The notes: generated from the sequence alone by a model not told the origin. A stretch of 64,000 nt of DNA from JBEKYD01 sp052148435 (GCA_052148435.1 JBKQIF010000176.1:48914-112913); one strand, 5' to 3'; positions 15,309-24,964 are shown, numbered from the stretch's first letter. Numbers and translations are program-made.

Positions 15309-17258
15309 TCAGGCTTTGAAAAAATCGTCGGCGACACGGCCGAGTTCCACGCCGGTCAGGGTCACGATGGCTCCGGGTTCGACGGTCAGTTCCCAGCGAT
15401 TGCCATTTGCGGCGGGAGCCGGCTCAACGGCGTTCTCCAGTTGCGGGCTGGCGGTTTCCAGGTGATGGAACACCGCTCCGGGCCATGTGAGGGAAATTTT
15501 CTGCCGAACGGTGGATCGGTTCAACACGATCAGCGTGTATTGGTCCCCGTGGCCGTTGAAGGCCGTCACGAACAGGTTGGGGTTCGAACTGGTGCTCCGG
15601 ACGCGTGTCATGCCTTCGCGGACGCGGCGAGAGTAAGCGCCGAAAACACGTAACTGGTGGCTGGAGGCCACGGGCGCAAACCCGTGTTCGGGATCCGGCA
15701 CCATCAGTGTGCGGGTCCAGCCGTAAGACGGCTGGGCGACGTTGAGCAGCGTCCAGCAGTACATGGCGCCGCAGGCATCGAGGAGGGTGAGCAACTTGTG
15801 GTAGAGCTGGCCCATGGCCAACGCCGTGCGGTAGGTGCGGGTCTGGAACGCGGCGTTGTTGACGCACAGCTCCGAGGCGAGGAAAGGCTTGGAACCGATG
15901 ACCTCTTTCATCTCTCTCGCGCGCGCGTCGAAGCCATCCGGATCGTAGAAGAAATTCTGATAGTCGTAGACGTTGGAGGTAGCGTAATCGATGGTCTTCC
16001 ACACCGCTTCCTTTGCTTGGAACGCGCGGGCAGCGGCAATGCCCCCGGCCAGGGTGGGCGAATTGTGCATGTGGATCTTGACGTCCCTGAAACCGGCGTC
16101 ATCCAGGGCCTGGCGCAGCGTCACGGCCATCTGTTGCCAGATCTCCGGCGGCTGTCTGACCTCATTCTGAATGCCTACGATTTCGGGCGGCGCACCGGCC
16201 TTTTCCCGGGCGACCTGGCAATAGCGCACCATGGCCTTGGCGTACTCGGCCATCTTGGGTATCTCGGTGATTTTGCCCTGGCTGTCGTATTGCCTGGCCC
16301 ACACGGGCAGCTCCCAAAACTCGAAGATCACTTTGCCGCCCAGTTGTCTCACCCGGCGGTTATAGGCGAAATCGCTGGTCTCGCAGTTGGGGAAGTTGTC
16401 GCCGTAGTAGTGTGGAGACGCGTCCCGCGGGCGATCCCAGTTGGTCATTTCGGGCTTGAGCCGCGCGCCGACAGGGTATTCACGCTGCAGCAGCAGATTG
16501 TATTCCACCAGTTTGCGCCACCATGCGCGCGCGCCCTCCTGGCTGAGTTCGGCGAAGGCCGGCGGGGTGGTGGTGCCCCCCCATCCCATCATTAGCTGGA
16601 AGCGGGTGTTGGAGTCGACGGCGACGGTTGCGGTTTCCACGGCCGGCGGCAACAGGCGCCCGCGAAAACCGCCCTGCTCTCCGACCATGGCCAACTGGTG
16701 GCGATTGACGTCGAGAGCGCAGTGCTCGACGATCGCTTCCTTGCCGTTGAGCGCCACTCGCAGAGACAGACGGTGATCGAGCGTCACCGCGATGGATTGC
16801 AGTTGGCCGCTATATTCCACGCTCGATTCTTCCACTATGGCCTCCGGGTGCCGGGCGTCTCGCACCGAGGAGTACTTAGCCAGCGCGGGTGAATCGTCAT
16901 ACCGCTGGAATACCCGCACTTTGCTCGCGCCGGCTTCCACCGTGAAGCCTCCCATCGGCCCGGTGAAGATCCATTGCAACCGGGATTGCGGGGTCTTCCA
17001 TTCTTCGATGACCAGGGTACGTTCGAAGAGCGCCGGCAACCACTCCATGAAGTATTGGCGGGGCAGGCCAGTGACCGTCCAACGCAAGCGCAGCGAAGGC
17101 GGCAAGGGAAAATCGATCGGCTCCCCACCCGCCTCAACGCTGGGGCCGGCTGGTAGAGCGAGCTTCTGCACGGGGGCCGGCGCGTTTTGTCCGGCGACCT
17201 GTGCCGCGGCCGGCGTGGCAAGCAGGGTGGTATGGAAATCGCGTCGTGAAATCTTCAT
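15309..17258 (-). CDS. secreted glycoside hydrolase, GH30-like
   Basis: 649 residues with a Tat-type leader (KISRRDFHTTLLATPAAA). The catalytic part resembles clan-A (TIM-barrel) GH30 enzymes: FQLMMGWGGTTTP, the acid/base Glu in VGIQNEV, and the probable nucleophile Glu in PFLASELC. A C-terminal beta-domain (TLIVLNRSTVRQKISLTWP) matches the side beta-structure of GH30. The N-terminal ~200 residues form an extra beta-rich domain. The family acts on glucosylceramide, glucuronoxylan or beta-1,6-glucan; the substrate here is unknown. It is 19 bp from the next minus-strand gene, a Tat-exported propeller, so the two may form a small carbohydrate-use unit. Confidence 0.8.
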   Translation of the reverse strand: MKISRRDFHTTLLATPAAAQVAGQNAPAPVQKLALPAGPSVEAGGEPIDFPLPPSLRLRWTVTGLPRQYFMEWLPALFERTLVIEEWKTPQSRLQWIFTGPMGGFTVEAGASKVRVFQRYDDSPALAKYSSVRDARHPEAIVEESSVEYSGQLQSIAVTLDHRLSLRVALNGKEAIVEHCALDVNRHQLAMVGEQGGFRGRLLPPAVETATVAVDSNTRFQLMMGWGGTTTPPAFAELSQEGARAWWRKLVEYNLLLQREYPVGARLKPEMTNWDRPRDASPHYYGDNFPNCETSDFAYNRRVRQLGGKVIFEFWELPVWARQYDSQGKITEIPKMAEYAKAMVRYCQVAREKAGAPPEIVGIQNEVRQPPEIWQQMAVTLRQALDDAGFRDVKIHMHNSPTLAGGIAAARAFQAKEAVWKTIDYATSNVYDYQNFFYDPDGFDARAREMKEVIGSKPFLASELCVNNAAFQTRTYRTALAMGQLYHKLLTLLDACGAMYCWTLLNVAQPSYGWTRTLMVPDPEHGFAPVASSHQLRVFGAYSRRVREGMTRVRSTSSNPNLFVTAFNGHGDQYTLIVLNRSTVRQKISLTWPGAVFHHLETASPQLENAVEPAPAANGNRWELTVEPGAIVTLTGVELGRVADDFFKA

Positions 17259-17277
17259 GGAATGTCAGGCTCCCGCG

Positions 17278-18495
17278 CTATCCGGCTATGGCGCCGACGT
17301 CAAAAAGATACATCTGGCGTCCGTTGCCCCCATGCGGAGAATCGATTACGACTTTCTGCCCGTCGGGGCTGTATCTGGGATGCAGGTCGCAGCGAAACTC
17401 GCCATCGTACTCCGGGGGTGAATGGAAATGCCCGAGCGGCACGCGCCTACCGGTCCGGACTTCATACAGGTAGGGGTTTTGATTCCTCCTGGCGTCCGGA
17501 TAGGTGTCATTCAAGATCCAACGTTTGTTCGGCAAATAAGTACAGTGCCCATTCACCGTCATCGCATCCGGACCCACCACCTCTACCTTATCGGTGCGGT
17601 CTTCATAAAGGTAGAACTTGTCACCGTGCGAAGGATGCCGCGCCCAGGCCAGAATATGCCGCGAATCGCGCCAGATAAAGTGAGACGTGAAACCATACGG
17701 GTCGACCACGTAGAGATCGGTCCCATCGGGATTGGATGTGAACATCCGAGTCATGAAGGAGGCCTGCCCGGGCCGCTGCCAGCGGTGCAGGAAGATGAAC
17801 CGTTTGGCGTCGGGAGCAACCAGCAAGTGATTAAACCAATGCTTCGCGCCCTTCATCTCGCTATGTTCGTCCGGAATGCCGGCCGCTTTGCAGATCGGGA
17901 CGATCAACTCGTGCTTTCCGGTGAGCAGATCCATGTGCCAGATTCCGGCATCGTCGGGCGCATCCACCTGCTTGTTCGGATCGGGTATGCCACTGTAACC
18001 ATACCCGGGCCGGGTATCATGGATACGCCGGAAATCGGGGAAGACCGCCCAGCGGGCGTCCGGACTGATCCCATAGACAGGGGCGGGCAGACTCCGCCGC
18101 TTTCCGGACTTGACGTCGAGTATGTGGGACACGAAATGGTCCCCCTGGCGATCGTTGTAGATCACTTCGGTCCGGGAGCCGGGCAACCATTGCAACATGC
18201 ATCCCTGTTGCCAGGACCAGGCGCAGCTACTGCCCAGTTCGGTCCACTTATCCCCGCTCTCCAAATCGATCATGCCGAGATGGACCCGATCGTCCGGCTC
18301 CGGAGTCCGATGCTGGAATTCGACCTCCATTCCCAGTACATAGCGGCTCGTGGGGTCGAACTCGAGCTTATCGTAGTATCCGAACCAATGAAACTTCGGG
18401 CCATGCGTGAGCGCACGCATCGAAGGCATGGTCTCTTGCGCCGACATCGTCAAGGGAGCGGCTGCCAGCCATTTCAGGACAGTACGTCGATGCAT
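17278..18495 (-). CDS. Tat-exported beta-propeller protein
   Basis: About 405 residues from ATG 18495, where the twin-arginine leader starts (HRRTVLKWLAAAPLTMSA). The body has repeated strands with Asp/Trp-rich turns (DLESGDKW, DLLTGKHE, VDPYGFTSHFIWRDSRHILAW, RYSPDGQKVVID), typical of TolB/WD40-like beta-propellers. The His-rich pattern (HWFNH, HSPPEYDGEFRCDLHPRYSPDG) resembles oligogalacturonate lyase-like propellers, where His residues bind metal. Enzyme function is not proven. It sits upstream of the GH30-like gene on the same strand, 19 bp apart. Confidence 0.75.
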   Translation of the reverse strand: MHRRTVLKWLAAAPLTMSAQETMPSMRALTHGPKFHWFGYYDKLEFDPTSRYVLGMEVEFQHRTPEPDDRVHLGMIDLESGDKWTELGSSCAWSWQQGCMLQWLPGSRTEVIYNDRQGDHFVSHILDVKSGKRRSLPAPVYGISPDARWAVFPDFRRIHDTRPGYGYSGIPDPNKQVDAPDDAGIWHMDLLTGKHELIVPICKAAGIPDEHSEMKGAKHWFNHLLVAPDAKRFIFLHRWQRPGQASFMTRMFTSNPDGTDLYVVDPYGFTSHFIWRDSRHILAWARHPSHGDKFYLYEDRTDKVEVVGPDAMTVNGHCTYLPNKRWILNDTYPDARRNQNPYLYEVRTGRRVPLGHFHSPPEYDGEFRCDLHPRYSPDGQKVVIDSPHGGNGRQMYLFDVGAIAG

Positions 18496-18594
18496 TATCG
18501 ATCGCCTCAACTGCACTTCTTACGCTATCAGAGCGGCTCCCGAATAGCGTTCCGGCTGGGTAAGCCGGAGCGCCGCTTCGAATGCAGTCAGGCG

Positions 18595-19245
18595 CTAGCC
18601 CCATAGATAGAACAGAACCATCAACAAGATCCACACGGCGTCCAGAAAGTGCCAGAAAACGGCAGTGATGTCGATTACCGTTCGCTTGGCCGGTCCCAAG
18701 CGCAATCGCAGCGCCTGGATATCGACATAGATCATCGCTCCCATGGCGCCCGCCAGATGAAGCGCGTGCGTCGCCGTTAGCACGTAAAAGAATGCGCTGG
18801 CCGGGTTGGTAGCCACGTAAATACCTTCGCGGCGCAACTGTTCCCAGGCGAAGAACTGGCCCAGCAGAAACACGCCGCCCAGGGCGGTAGCCAGGGTCCA
18901 CCAGAAATTGAACCGGCCGCGGTCGCCCGTGCGCAGCGCATAGCGGCCGCGATCGAGGACCAGGCTGGATGCCACCAGGATAAGGGTATTCACCCAAAGA
19001 ATCGGCGGCTTGCGGATGCCGACCCAGTCGCCCGAAACGCCGCGCCGGGCCAGAAACGCCGCCGCCAGGGAGACAAAGATAATGCTGGTGGCGACCAACC
19101 CGATGAAAAGGCCCCAGAAAGACGCCCGGCGGTTGGCGCCGCGGCCATTTGGCTCGCCGCCGCCGTCACCCCCTCCCCAACCCCGGCTTTCGGGCGGCAC
19201 CGGCGGCGGACCTTGCACCGCGCCGGGTGTAAGAGATCCTGGCAT
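18595..19245 (-). CDS. cytochrome c oxidase subunit III-like protein
   Basis: 216 residues. After a Gly/Pro-rich, presumably cytoplasmic N-terminus come five hydrophobic segments, with the Cox3 signature in the last two: FFYVLTATHALHLAGAM and VFWHFLDAVWILLMVLFYL. Subunit III of heme-copper oxidases supports the catalytic subunit and proton uptake. No subunit I or II lies nearby, so it is an orphan gene or belongs to an oxidase encoded elsewhere. A ferredoxin gene lies upstream on the same strand. Confidence 0.88.
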   Translation of the reverse strand: MPGSLTPGAVQGPPPVPPESRGWGGGDGGGEPNGRGANRRASFWGLFIGLVATSIIFVSLAAAFLARRGVSGDWVGIRKPPILWVNTLILVASSLVLDRGRYALRTGDRGRFNFWWTLATALGGVFLLGQFFAWEQLRREGIYVATNPASAFFYVLTATHALHLAGAMGAMIYVDIQALRLRLGPAKRTVIDITAVFWHFLDAVWILLMVLFYLWG

Positions 19246-19326
19246 GCTTCCAGCATCGCATTCCGCGCGCGCCTCGGTCAGCCCCGCCGAGTCGCGGCCT
19301 GAATTCGGGCGGGAGCGGGCGCTCGG

Positions 19327-19587
19327 TTACTTCTTGTAATAGGCGGCGTTACGCTCGGTGAAGCTGTTCCACTTCTCCGGCAGGTCGTCCAGGGCGAAAA
19401 TGGCGGAAACCGGACAAACCGGAACACAAGCGCCGCAGTCGATGCACTCCACCGGATCGATATAGATCAGTTCCTCGTTAGCGAAATTCGGCTCGTCCTT
19501 CTTGGGGTGGATGCAATCCACCGGACAGGCGTCGACACAGGCGGTATCTTTCGTTCCGATGCAGGGTTCTGCGATCACGTATGCCAT
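19327..19587 (-). CDS. 7Fe/8Fe ferredoxin
   Basis: An 86-residue ferredoxin. The first cluster motif (CIGTKDTACVDACPVDCI) has a Cys-x7-Cys-x3-Cys layout as in seven-iron ferredoxins, giving a likely 3Fe-4S cluster. The second (CIDCGACVPVCP) is a standard 4Fe-4S motif. The C-terminal helix (LPEKWNSFTERNAAYYKK) is also typical. It serves as a low-potential electron carrier; its partner enzyme is not identified. Confidence 0.95.
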   Translation of the reverse strand: MAYVIAEPCIGTKDTACVDACPVDCIHPKKDEPNFANEELIYIDPVECIDCGACVPVCPVSAIFALDDLPEKWNSFTERNAAYYKK

Positions 19588-19687
19588 GCGTTAATTTCCC
19601 CAGGTGTCTAAAGATGTACCACACCCGGTACGGGAAACACAATTCTCCATTGCTAAAGGGCGTTTAAACCGCGCAAACTATAGAAGA

Positions 19688-20575
19688 ATGCCATCGAAAG
19701 TGCGCAAGGTCGTGTTTCCCGCCGCGGGTTTGGGCACCCGGTTCCTGCCGGCTACCAAGGCTTCGCCCAAAGAGATGCTCCCGATCGTCGACAAGCCGAT
19801 CATTCAATATGGGGTGGAGGAGGCGCTGCAATCCGGAATTCAGAACATCATCATCGTGACCGGCCGCGGCAAATCCGCCATCGAGGATCATTTCGACGTC
19901 AGTTTTGAGCTCGAAGATTTGCTCGAAAAACGCGGCAAGAAGGACCTGCTGGCCATTGTGCGCGGCATTTCCGACATGATCGACGTAGCCTACATCCGCC
20001 AGAAGGAGGCGTTGGGCCTGGGCCACGCCGTCTTGCGCGCCAAAGAACTGGTTGGCGGCGAGCCGTTCGCCGTGGTGCTGGCGGACGACGTGATCGAGGC
20101 CGAAACCCCTTGCCTGAAGCAATTGCTGGACGTCTACAACTTCTTCAACGCGCCGGTTCTGGCCGTAATGGAAGTGTCGCCGGCGGATATTTCGGCCTAC
20201 GGCGCCATCGCCGCCGAGCCGGTCAGCTACAACGGCGCTACGGACCAGGTCTACCGCATCCACGACCTGGTGGAGAAACCCAAGGCCTCGGAAGCGCCGT
20301 CCAACCTGGCCATTATCGGCCGCTACGTGCTGACGCCGGAGATCTTCGAATCGCTCACCAGCATCAACCCCGGCTCGGGCGGCGAAATTCAGCTCACCGA
20401 CGCCCTTCGCCACCTGCTCCGCAGCCGCCCCATCTACGCCTGCAAGTTCAAAGGCACCCGCTACGACGCCGGCGACCGCCTGGGCTTCCTGAAAGCCACG
20501 GTGGAATACGCCCTGCGCCGCAAGGACCTGGGCGGCCCGTTCCGGGAATACTTGAAGGGGCTCAAACTGGGCTAG
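19688..20575 (+). CDS. galU: UTP-glucose-1-phosphate uridylyltransferase
   Basis: 295 residues. It has the nucleotidyltransferase signature VVFPAAGLGTRFLPATKASPKEMLP, Mg-binding ADD (VVLADDVIE) and the GalU segments DQVYRIHDLVEKPK, GRYVLTPEIF and the GGEIQLTDAL ending. It makes UDP-glucose, which supplies exopolysaccharide and, with SqdB at 38624-39877, sulfolipid synthesis. The frame is open to an upstream ATG at 19604 but the family begins at 19688 (PSKVRKVVFPA). It is divergent from the ferredoxin gene. Confidence 0.95.
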   Translation: MPSKVRKVVFPAAGLGTRFLPATKASPKEMLPIVDKPIIQYGVEEALQSGIQNIIIVTGRGKSAIEDHFDVSFELEDLLEKRGKKDLLAIVRGISDMIDVAYIRQKEALGLGHAVLRAKELVGGEPFAVVLADDVIEAETPCLKQLLDVYNFFNAPVLAVMEVSPADISAYGAIAAEPVSYNGATDQVYRIHDLVEKPKASEAPSNLAIIGRYVLTPEIFESLTSINPGSGGEIQLTDALRHLLRSRPIYACKFKGTRYDAGDRLGFLKATVEYALRRKDLGGPFREYLKGLKLG

Positions 20576-20630
20576 CCCGTGGCAAGAACCGCTCGGTAAC
20601 GGGCTGCGCGGTGTGCCAACATAAGGGAAT

Positions 20631-22064
20631 ATGCTGGGTGCAGAACCGCGGCGGCGCATCTTGGACCTGCTGGGACCGCAGGGGTTCCTCGACCGTCCCG
20701 AGGACTTGTCGCTTTATGAATACGACGCCGGCGTGGATAAGCATCGGCCGGATGTAGTCGTATTTCCGCGCTCCACGGCCGAAGTTTCGGAGATCGTCAA
20801 GATCGCCAATCAATATCGCCTGCCGGTGGTAGGACGCGGCGCGGGCACGGGGCTTTCGGGCGGCGCCATTCCCGCGGAGGGCGGCGTCGTGGTCGCCTTT
20901 GCGCGCATGAACCGGATTCTCGAAATCGACCTGGAAAACGAGCGCGCCACGGTCCAGCCGGGGGTGGTGAACCTGGATATCACCCTGGCGGTGGAGGGGC
21001 GCGGCTATTTCTATGCGCCCGATCCCTCCAGCCAGCGCGCCTGTACGATTGGCGGCAACGTATCGGAAAATGCCGGCGGACCGCACACCCTGGCCTATGG
21101 CGTCACCACCAACCACGTGCTCGGCCTGGAGCTGGTGCTGGCGGATGGGACGGTGATCGAAACCGGCGGCAGGGAGCTGGATTTGCCCGGCCTCGATCTG
21201 ACCGGCCTGTTGACGGGCTCGGAGGGGACGATGGTGCTGGTGACCAAAGTCATCGTCCGCCTGATACGCAAACCGGAAGTGGTGAAAACGCTGCTCGCCA
21301 TTTACGACGCCAATGAAGACGCCGGCCGCACGGTGACCGAAATCACGGCGCGCGGCATTACTCCGGTGGCGGTGGAGATGCTCGACGGGGTGATGCTGCG
21401 GATGGTGGAAGAAGCCACCCACGCGGGCTATCCGATGGATGCAGCGGCGGTATTGCTGATCGAGCTCGAAGGCATCCGCGAAGCGGTAGACGAGCAGATG
21501 GAACAGATCCGCGAGATTTGCGGCAACTGCGGGGCGCGGGAAGTCCGCGTGGCACGGAGCGCCGAAGAACGCGAGCTGCTGTGGCGGGGACGCAAGAACG
21601 CCTTCGGAGCCGTGGGCCGCGTCAGCCCCACCTACTATGTGCAGGATGGGGTGGTGCCGCGCACCCAAATCGTTTCCACCCTGAAACTGATTAACGAAGT
21701 GGCCAGACGCTACGGTCTCACCATTTCCAATATCTTCCATGCCGGCGACGGCAACCTGCACCCCATCATCCTGTTCAACGCGCGCCGGCCCGGTGAACTG
21801 GAAAAAGCGCGTGCAGCCGGCGCGGAGATTCTGTCGCATTGCATCGCGGTCGGCGGCACCATCACCGGAGAGCACGGCGTCGGTTTGGAGAAGAAAGAGC
21901 TAATGCCGCGCTTGTTTTCGGCCGAAACGCTTGCCACCATGGCGCGCCTCAAGCTGCTTTTCGATCCCGACAACCGAATGAACCCGGGCAAAATGCTGCC
22001 CACGGGGAAAGGCTGCATCGAAATCCGCCAGCCCGCGTTGGCGAAAGACGCGATGCTGTACTAA
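20631..22064 (+). CDS. glcD: FAD-linked oxidase (GlcD-like)
   Basis: 477 residues. An N-terminal PCMH-type FAD domain (VVVFPRSTAEVSEIVKIAN, GRGAGTGLSGGA, the TIGGNVSENAGGPHTL motif) is followed by a FAD-oxidase C-terminal domain ending with GHGVGLEKKE and DPDNRMNPGKM. The family oxidises 2-hydroxy acids such as glycolate or D-lactate. The partner subunits GlcE and GlcF are not adjacent, so the D-lactate/2-hydroxyacid role is less certain. It starts 55 bp downstream of galU on the same strand. Confidence 0.88.
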   Translation: MLGAEPRRRILDLLGPQGFLDRPEDLSLYEYDAGVDKHRPDVVVFPRSTAEVSEIVKIANQYRLPVVGRGAGTGLSGGAIPAEGGVVVAFARMNRILEIDLENERATVQPGVVNLDITLAVEGRGYFYAPDPSSQRACTIGGNVSENAGGPHTLAYGVTTNHVLGLELVLADGTVIETGGRELDLPGLDLTGLLTGSEGTMVLVTKVIVRLIRKPEVVKTLLAIYDANEDAGRTVTEITARGITPVAVEMLDGVMLRMVEEATHAGYPMDAAAVLLIELEGIREAVDEQMEQIREICGNCGAREVRVARSAEERELLWRGRKNAFGAVGRVSPTYYVQDGVVPRTQIVSTLKLINEVARRYGLTISNIFHAGDGNLHPIILFNARRPGELEKARAAGAEILSHCIAVGGTITGEHGVGLEKKELMPRLFSAETLATMARLKLLFDPDNRMNPGKMLPTGKGCIEIRQPALAKDAMLY

Positions 22065-22080
22065 GAGTGGGGCAGACGAT

Positions 22081-23772
22081 TCAACCGGTGGTTCTTTTCA
22101 GCCGCGGCAGGGCAGTCAGCACGGCGCCGTAAAGCAGTAGAGAAAAGAAAAGCGCTCCGGTATGGCCCTGGTTGAGGTCCTGAACCACCAGGCGATAGCC
22201 GCCGAGAAACATGGTGGGGTAGACCAGGCGCGACAACTCCAGGCGATTCCAGCGCGGGCCGGCCCAGGCGAGCAGAAGAGAGAGACCGGCCAGGACGCCG
22301 GTGCGCAAGGTGGCACAATACGCATAACTGGCGCCGGCGCCGAACACCGCGTGATAGACGGCCGTCAGAATGCCTGCCGCCACGCCGGCTGCCAGCCAGA
22401 GAAAGCCGGCGGAGACCGCAAGGCGGAAAACCCGCGTATTCCACGAAGGGTGGTCCCCGGTGCCGTAATATGCCGCCAGAAGATAGGAGACGGCGGCAGC
22501 CGCCAGGCCAGTCCACAGAGCCGCCTGCCGCTCGCCCGGCCATAATGCGGAGCCCAATAGCTGGTTTGCCGCCTCCTGAACCGCGCCCGAAGCGGTCAGC
22601 GCCAGCGACAGGTAGATGACTCCATGCACCTGAAGCGTCATGCGGCCAAAGGCGCCGCCCGCCCAGATACAGGCGATCGCCAGGATGGACCAGACCCACG
22701 CCGCGGTTTCGCTCGAAAGCAGGATTCGGGCGCCTCCCAGGGCCAGCAGGATTCCGAAGGTGGAATAGGTATAGAAGTTGCGGCTGGAGGCGCCTTGCCG
22801 CTCCAACCGGACAAAAGACACCAGGTAACAGGCGGCGGCGCAGACCAGCATGACCACGGCCATCACCGGCGCCATCTGCAGACCGCCGCTAAGGCTGACG
22901 GCGAAAGCCACGGCAACTTGAGCCGTCTCAAAGGCGGTGAATGAGAAGCCCCGAAACAGCGTCCGGACGATGGTGCTGGCAAGGTAAATGGTAAGTAGCG
23001 CCACTTGCGCGGTGAGCAGCCACGCATGGGGAATGGGGGCGTAACCTTCGGGCAGTCCTCGTTCGTTGGTTACCAGCCAGGTGGCCAGCAGAACCGAAAG
23101 GTCGGCGGCGGCCGCTCCCAGCCAGCGCTCGCTCAACCAATGTTCCAGGCAGGCGGACGCTTCGATGGCCGCGGCCATGGCGAGAAACAGAAAGGTGAAG
23201 GGCAGGACGTCGCGAGTGGCCACCAGCAGGGCGGCGGCGGTTCCCAGAGCGGCCAGGGTGGCGAAGGTGGAGACGATCAGAAGGCTCTTGCGCCAGGAGA
23301 TCGCCATGCCGAAAACGGCGAAGACCAGCAGGATCGCCGCGGTGGTCCAGGGGCCGATAGCATGGAAACGCACGGTCGCTTCCCAAAGCAGAGGACAGAG
23401 CACCAGAACGGCAGTCAGGCTGTTGAGGGCGGTTTTCAGGCGCTCGGTTGCCGTGTTTCGAGCCGCCCAGCCCAGCCACGCCAGGGCATAGGCGATTCCG
23501 GCGGCGATTCCGGCCGTGGTGGGCAGGGTTCCGGACTCGGTCAGGGCGCGCAGCAGGTATGCGCCGGCGAGCCCCACCAGCGCCCGTCCCACAACCGGAA
23601 GGATGCCGGACATGGCTGGCATTCCGGCCAGCGGATGGCCCGGGGGGATCTGGGCCAGGATCTCCGGCGGCGCCGCGGGGGCGCTCAAACCGACCTGCCG
23701 CTCGATCGACGCCACGCGCCCGGCGAGCGCACGCACCTCGCGCTCCAGCGCCTCCCACTCCGGTTGCGGCAT
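22081..23772 (-). CDS. large polytopic membrane protein, DUF2339-like
   Basis: 563 residues with a coiled-coil-like N-terminus (PEWEALEREVRALAGRVASIERQVG) and about 14-16 hydrophobic helices running almost to the C-terminus. This layout recalls the DUF2339 family, but no catalytic motif was seen. It starts 10 bp after the NrfD gene ends, with GGAGG before ATG 23772, so it is the last gene of the respiratory cluster. Conserved charged residues inside helices could suggest a role in assembly or as an extra quinone/ion module; this is speculation. Confidence 0.6.
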   Translation of the reverse strand: MPQPEWEALEREVRALAGRVASIERQVGLSAPAAPPEILAQIPPGHPLAGMPAMSGILPVVGRALVGLAGAYLLRALTESGTLPTTAGIAAGIAYALAWLGWAARNTATERLKTALNSLTAVLVLCPLLWEATVRFHAIGPWTTAAILLVFAVFGMAISWRKSLLIVSTFATLAALGTAAALLVATRDVLPFTFLFLAMAAAIEASACLEHWLSERWLGAAAADLSVLLATWLVTNERGLPEGYAPIPHAWLLTAQVALLTIYLASTIVRTLFRGFSFTAFETAQVAVAFAVSLSGGLQMAPVMAVVMLVCAAACYLVSFVRLERQGASSRNFYTYSTFGILLALGGARILLSSETAAWVWSILAIACIWAGGAFGRMTLQVHGVIYLSLALTASGAVQEAANQLLGSALWPGERQAALWTGLAAAAVSYLLAAYYGTGDHPSWNTRVFRLAVSAGFLWLAAGVAAGILTAVYHAVFGAGASYAYCATLRTGVLAGLSLLLAWAGPRWNRLELSRLVYPTMFLGGYRLVVQDLNQGHTGALFFSLLLYGAVLTALPRLKRTTG

Positions 23773-23782
23773 GGCAACCTCC

Positions 23783-24952
23783 TCAGGCTTTGCGGGCCTC
23801 TCCCTCCTGCCATGGCGGCAAGAGTTTCACCAGTATCAGCAAGATCGCAAACGGAAGGAGCATCAGCAGGGTTGCCGACACCAATCCTTCCCGCGCCCCC
23901 AGTTGCAATTTGTAGGATGTGTAACCGAGAAAGCTTTTGGAAAACAGTTGCCCGCCGATCACTACGTTCCAGCGCATGGCAAAGATGCCGATCATAGTGA
24001 GGGCGCCGGCCAACATATACATGGCTTTTCGCCTGGCCTCGGAGAATGTCCACAGTTGATTGGCGGCCAGCAGAACCAGCGGCAGCAGGGTCCCCAGGAA
24101 GATCTGCAGAATCACCTGCGACCCCCAGAGCCGCGTATGCACCATGAAATCCAGGCTGCGGAAGGATTCGTCGGATTCGTAGGTCCGGTGCACCAGGTCC
24201 AGCATTTCCAGGCTGAAATCGATGACGAAGGTGTAAAACAGGTAGCGCGCGATGGTGTCGAGACAGGGCATGTCGATCACCGTCTTGCGCAGCTTCATGG
24301 AAACCACGTACAGCACCATCACGGCGGCAATTCCCGAGACCATCGCGGAGAACAGAAACACCACCGGCATCAAGGGAGTGGACCACCACGGGTTGGCCTT
24401 CACCGAGCCGAAAATGAAGCCCACGTAGCCATGCAGCAGAAATGCCGACGGGATGCCGATGACCGTCACGGCATAGCCCACCTTCTCGTCTATGCGGCGC
24501 GCCTCCGGGCTGACGTTATACGAGCCGAGGGTAAGGGCGCGATAGATCCAGCGTTTCGGCCCCGTCGTGGATTGCGCCAGCCCGACAATCTCGGCACGAT
24601 ATTCCAGCCAGATCTCCAGCAGCAATACCACCGTGAGATACCACAGGTATACGAAACCGAACATGGCCATGGCCGAAGAGCGGTGCGGGGTCAGGTACAT
24701 TTCAAAGGAACGCTCGGGATGCCCCAGATGGAGTTGCAGGGGTAAGGGCGCCACCAGCAGGAAGGCCAGGGCCGTGAGCAACGCCATGCGGTAGGTGGGC
24801 CGCACCGCATCCACCTTGAAAACCCTTTCGAGCGAGGCCAGAATGAACGCACCGGCGACCAGGCCCGTGATATAGGGATAAAGCACAATCAGTACGCTCC
24901 ATTGCAACTCCGCCTCGTTCGGGTATATGAAACCGTCAACGCCGGGTATCAT
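23783..24952 (-). CDS. nrfD: NrfD/polysulfide-reductase-type membrane subunit
   Basis: 389 residues, about 9-10 transmembrane helices, NrfD/PsrC family. It is the quinol/quinone-interacting membrane subunit of respiratory complexes. Matching regions: LYPYITGLVAGAFI, LPLQLHLGHPERS, GIPSAFLLHGYVGFIFGSVKANPWWSTPLMPVVFLFSA. It lies 12 bp downstream of the Fe-S gene. It should exchange electrons between the menaquinone pool and the Fe-S protein; MqnD (31665-32510) and MenG/UbiE (55191-55934) in the window indicate that menaquinone is made. Confidence 0.9.
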   Translation of the reverse strand: MIPGVDGFIYPNEAELQWSVLIVLYPYITGLVAGAFILASLERVFKVDAVRPTYRMALLTALAFLLVAPLPLQLHLGHPERSFEMYLTPHRSSAMAMFGFVYLWYLTVVLLLEIWLEYRAEIVGLAQSTTGPKRWIYRALTLGSYNVSPEARRIDEKVGYAVTVIGIPSAFLLHGYVGFIFGSVKANPWWSTPLMPVVFLFSAMVSGIAAVMVLYVVSMKLRKTVIDMPCLDTIARYLFYTFVIDFSLEMLDLVHRTYESDESFRSLDFMVHTRLWGSQVILQIFLGTLLPLVLLAANQLWTFSEARRKAMYMLAGALTMIGIFAMRWNVVIGGQLFSKSFLGYTSYKLQLGAREGLVSATLLMLLPFAILLILVKLLPPWQEGEARKA

Positions 24953-24964
24953 CGATCGCTCCTA

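Noticed and set aside
15657..16595. 312-codon plus-strand ORF opposite the GH30-like gene
   Set aside because: Antisense shadow; the minus strand has catalytic Glu motifs and a leader peptide.
20562..21875. 437-codon minus-strand ORF over glcD
   Set aside because: Shadow of the FAD-linked oxidase frame; His/Arg-rich without motifs.
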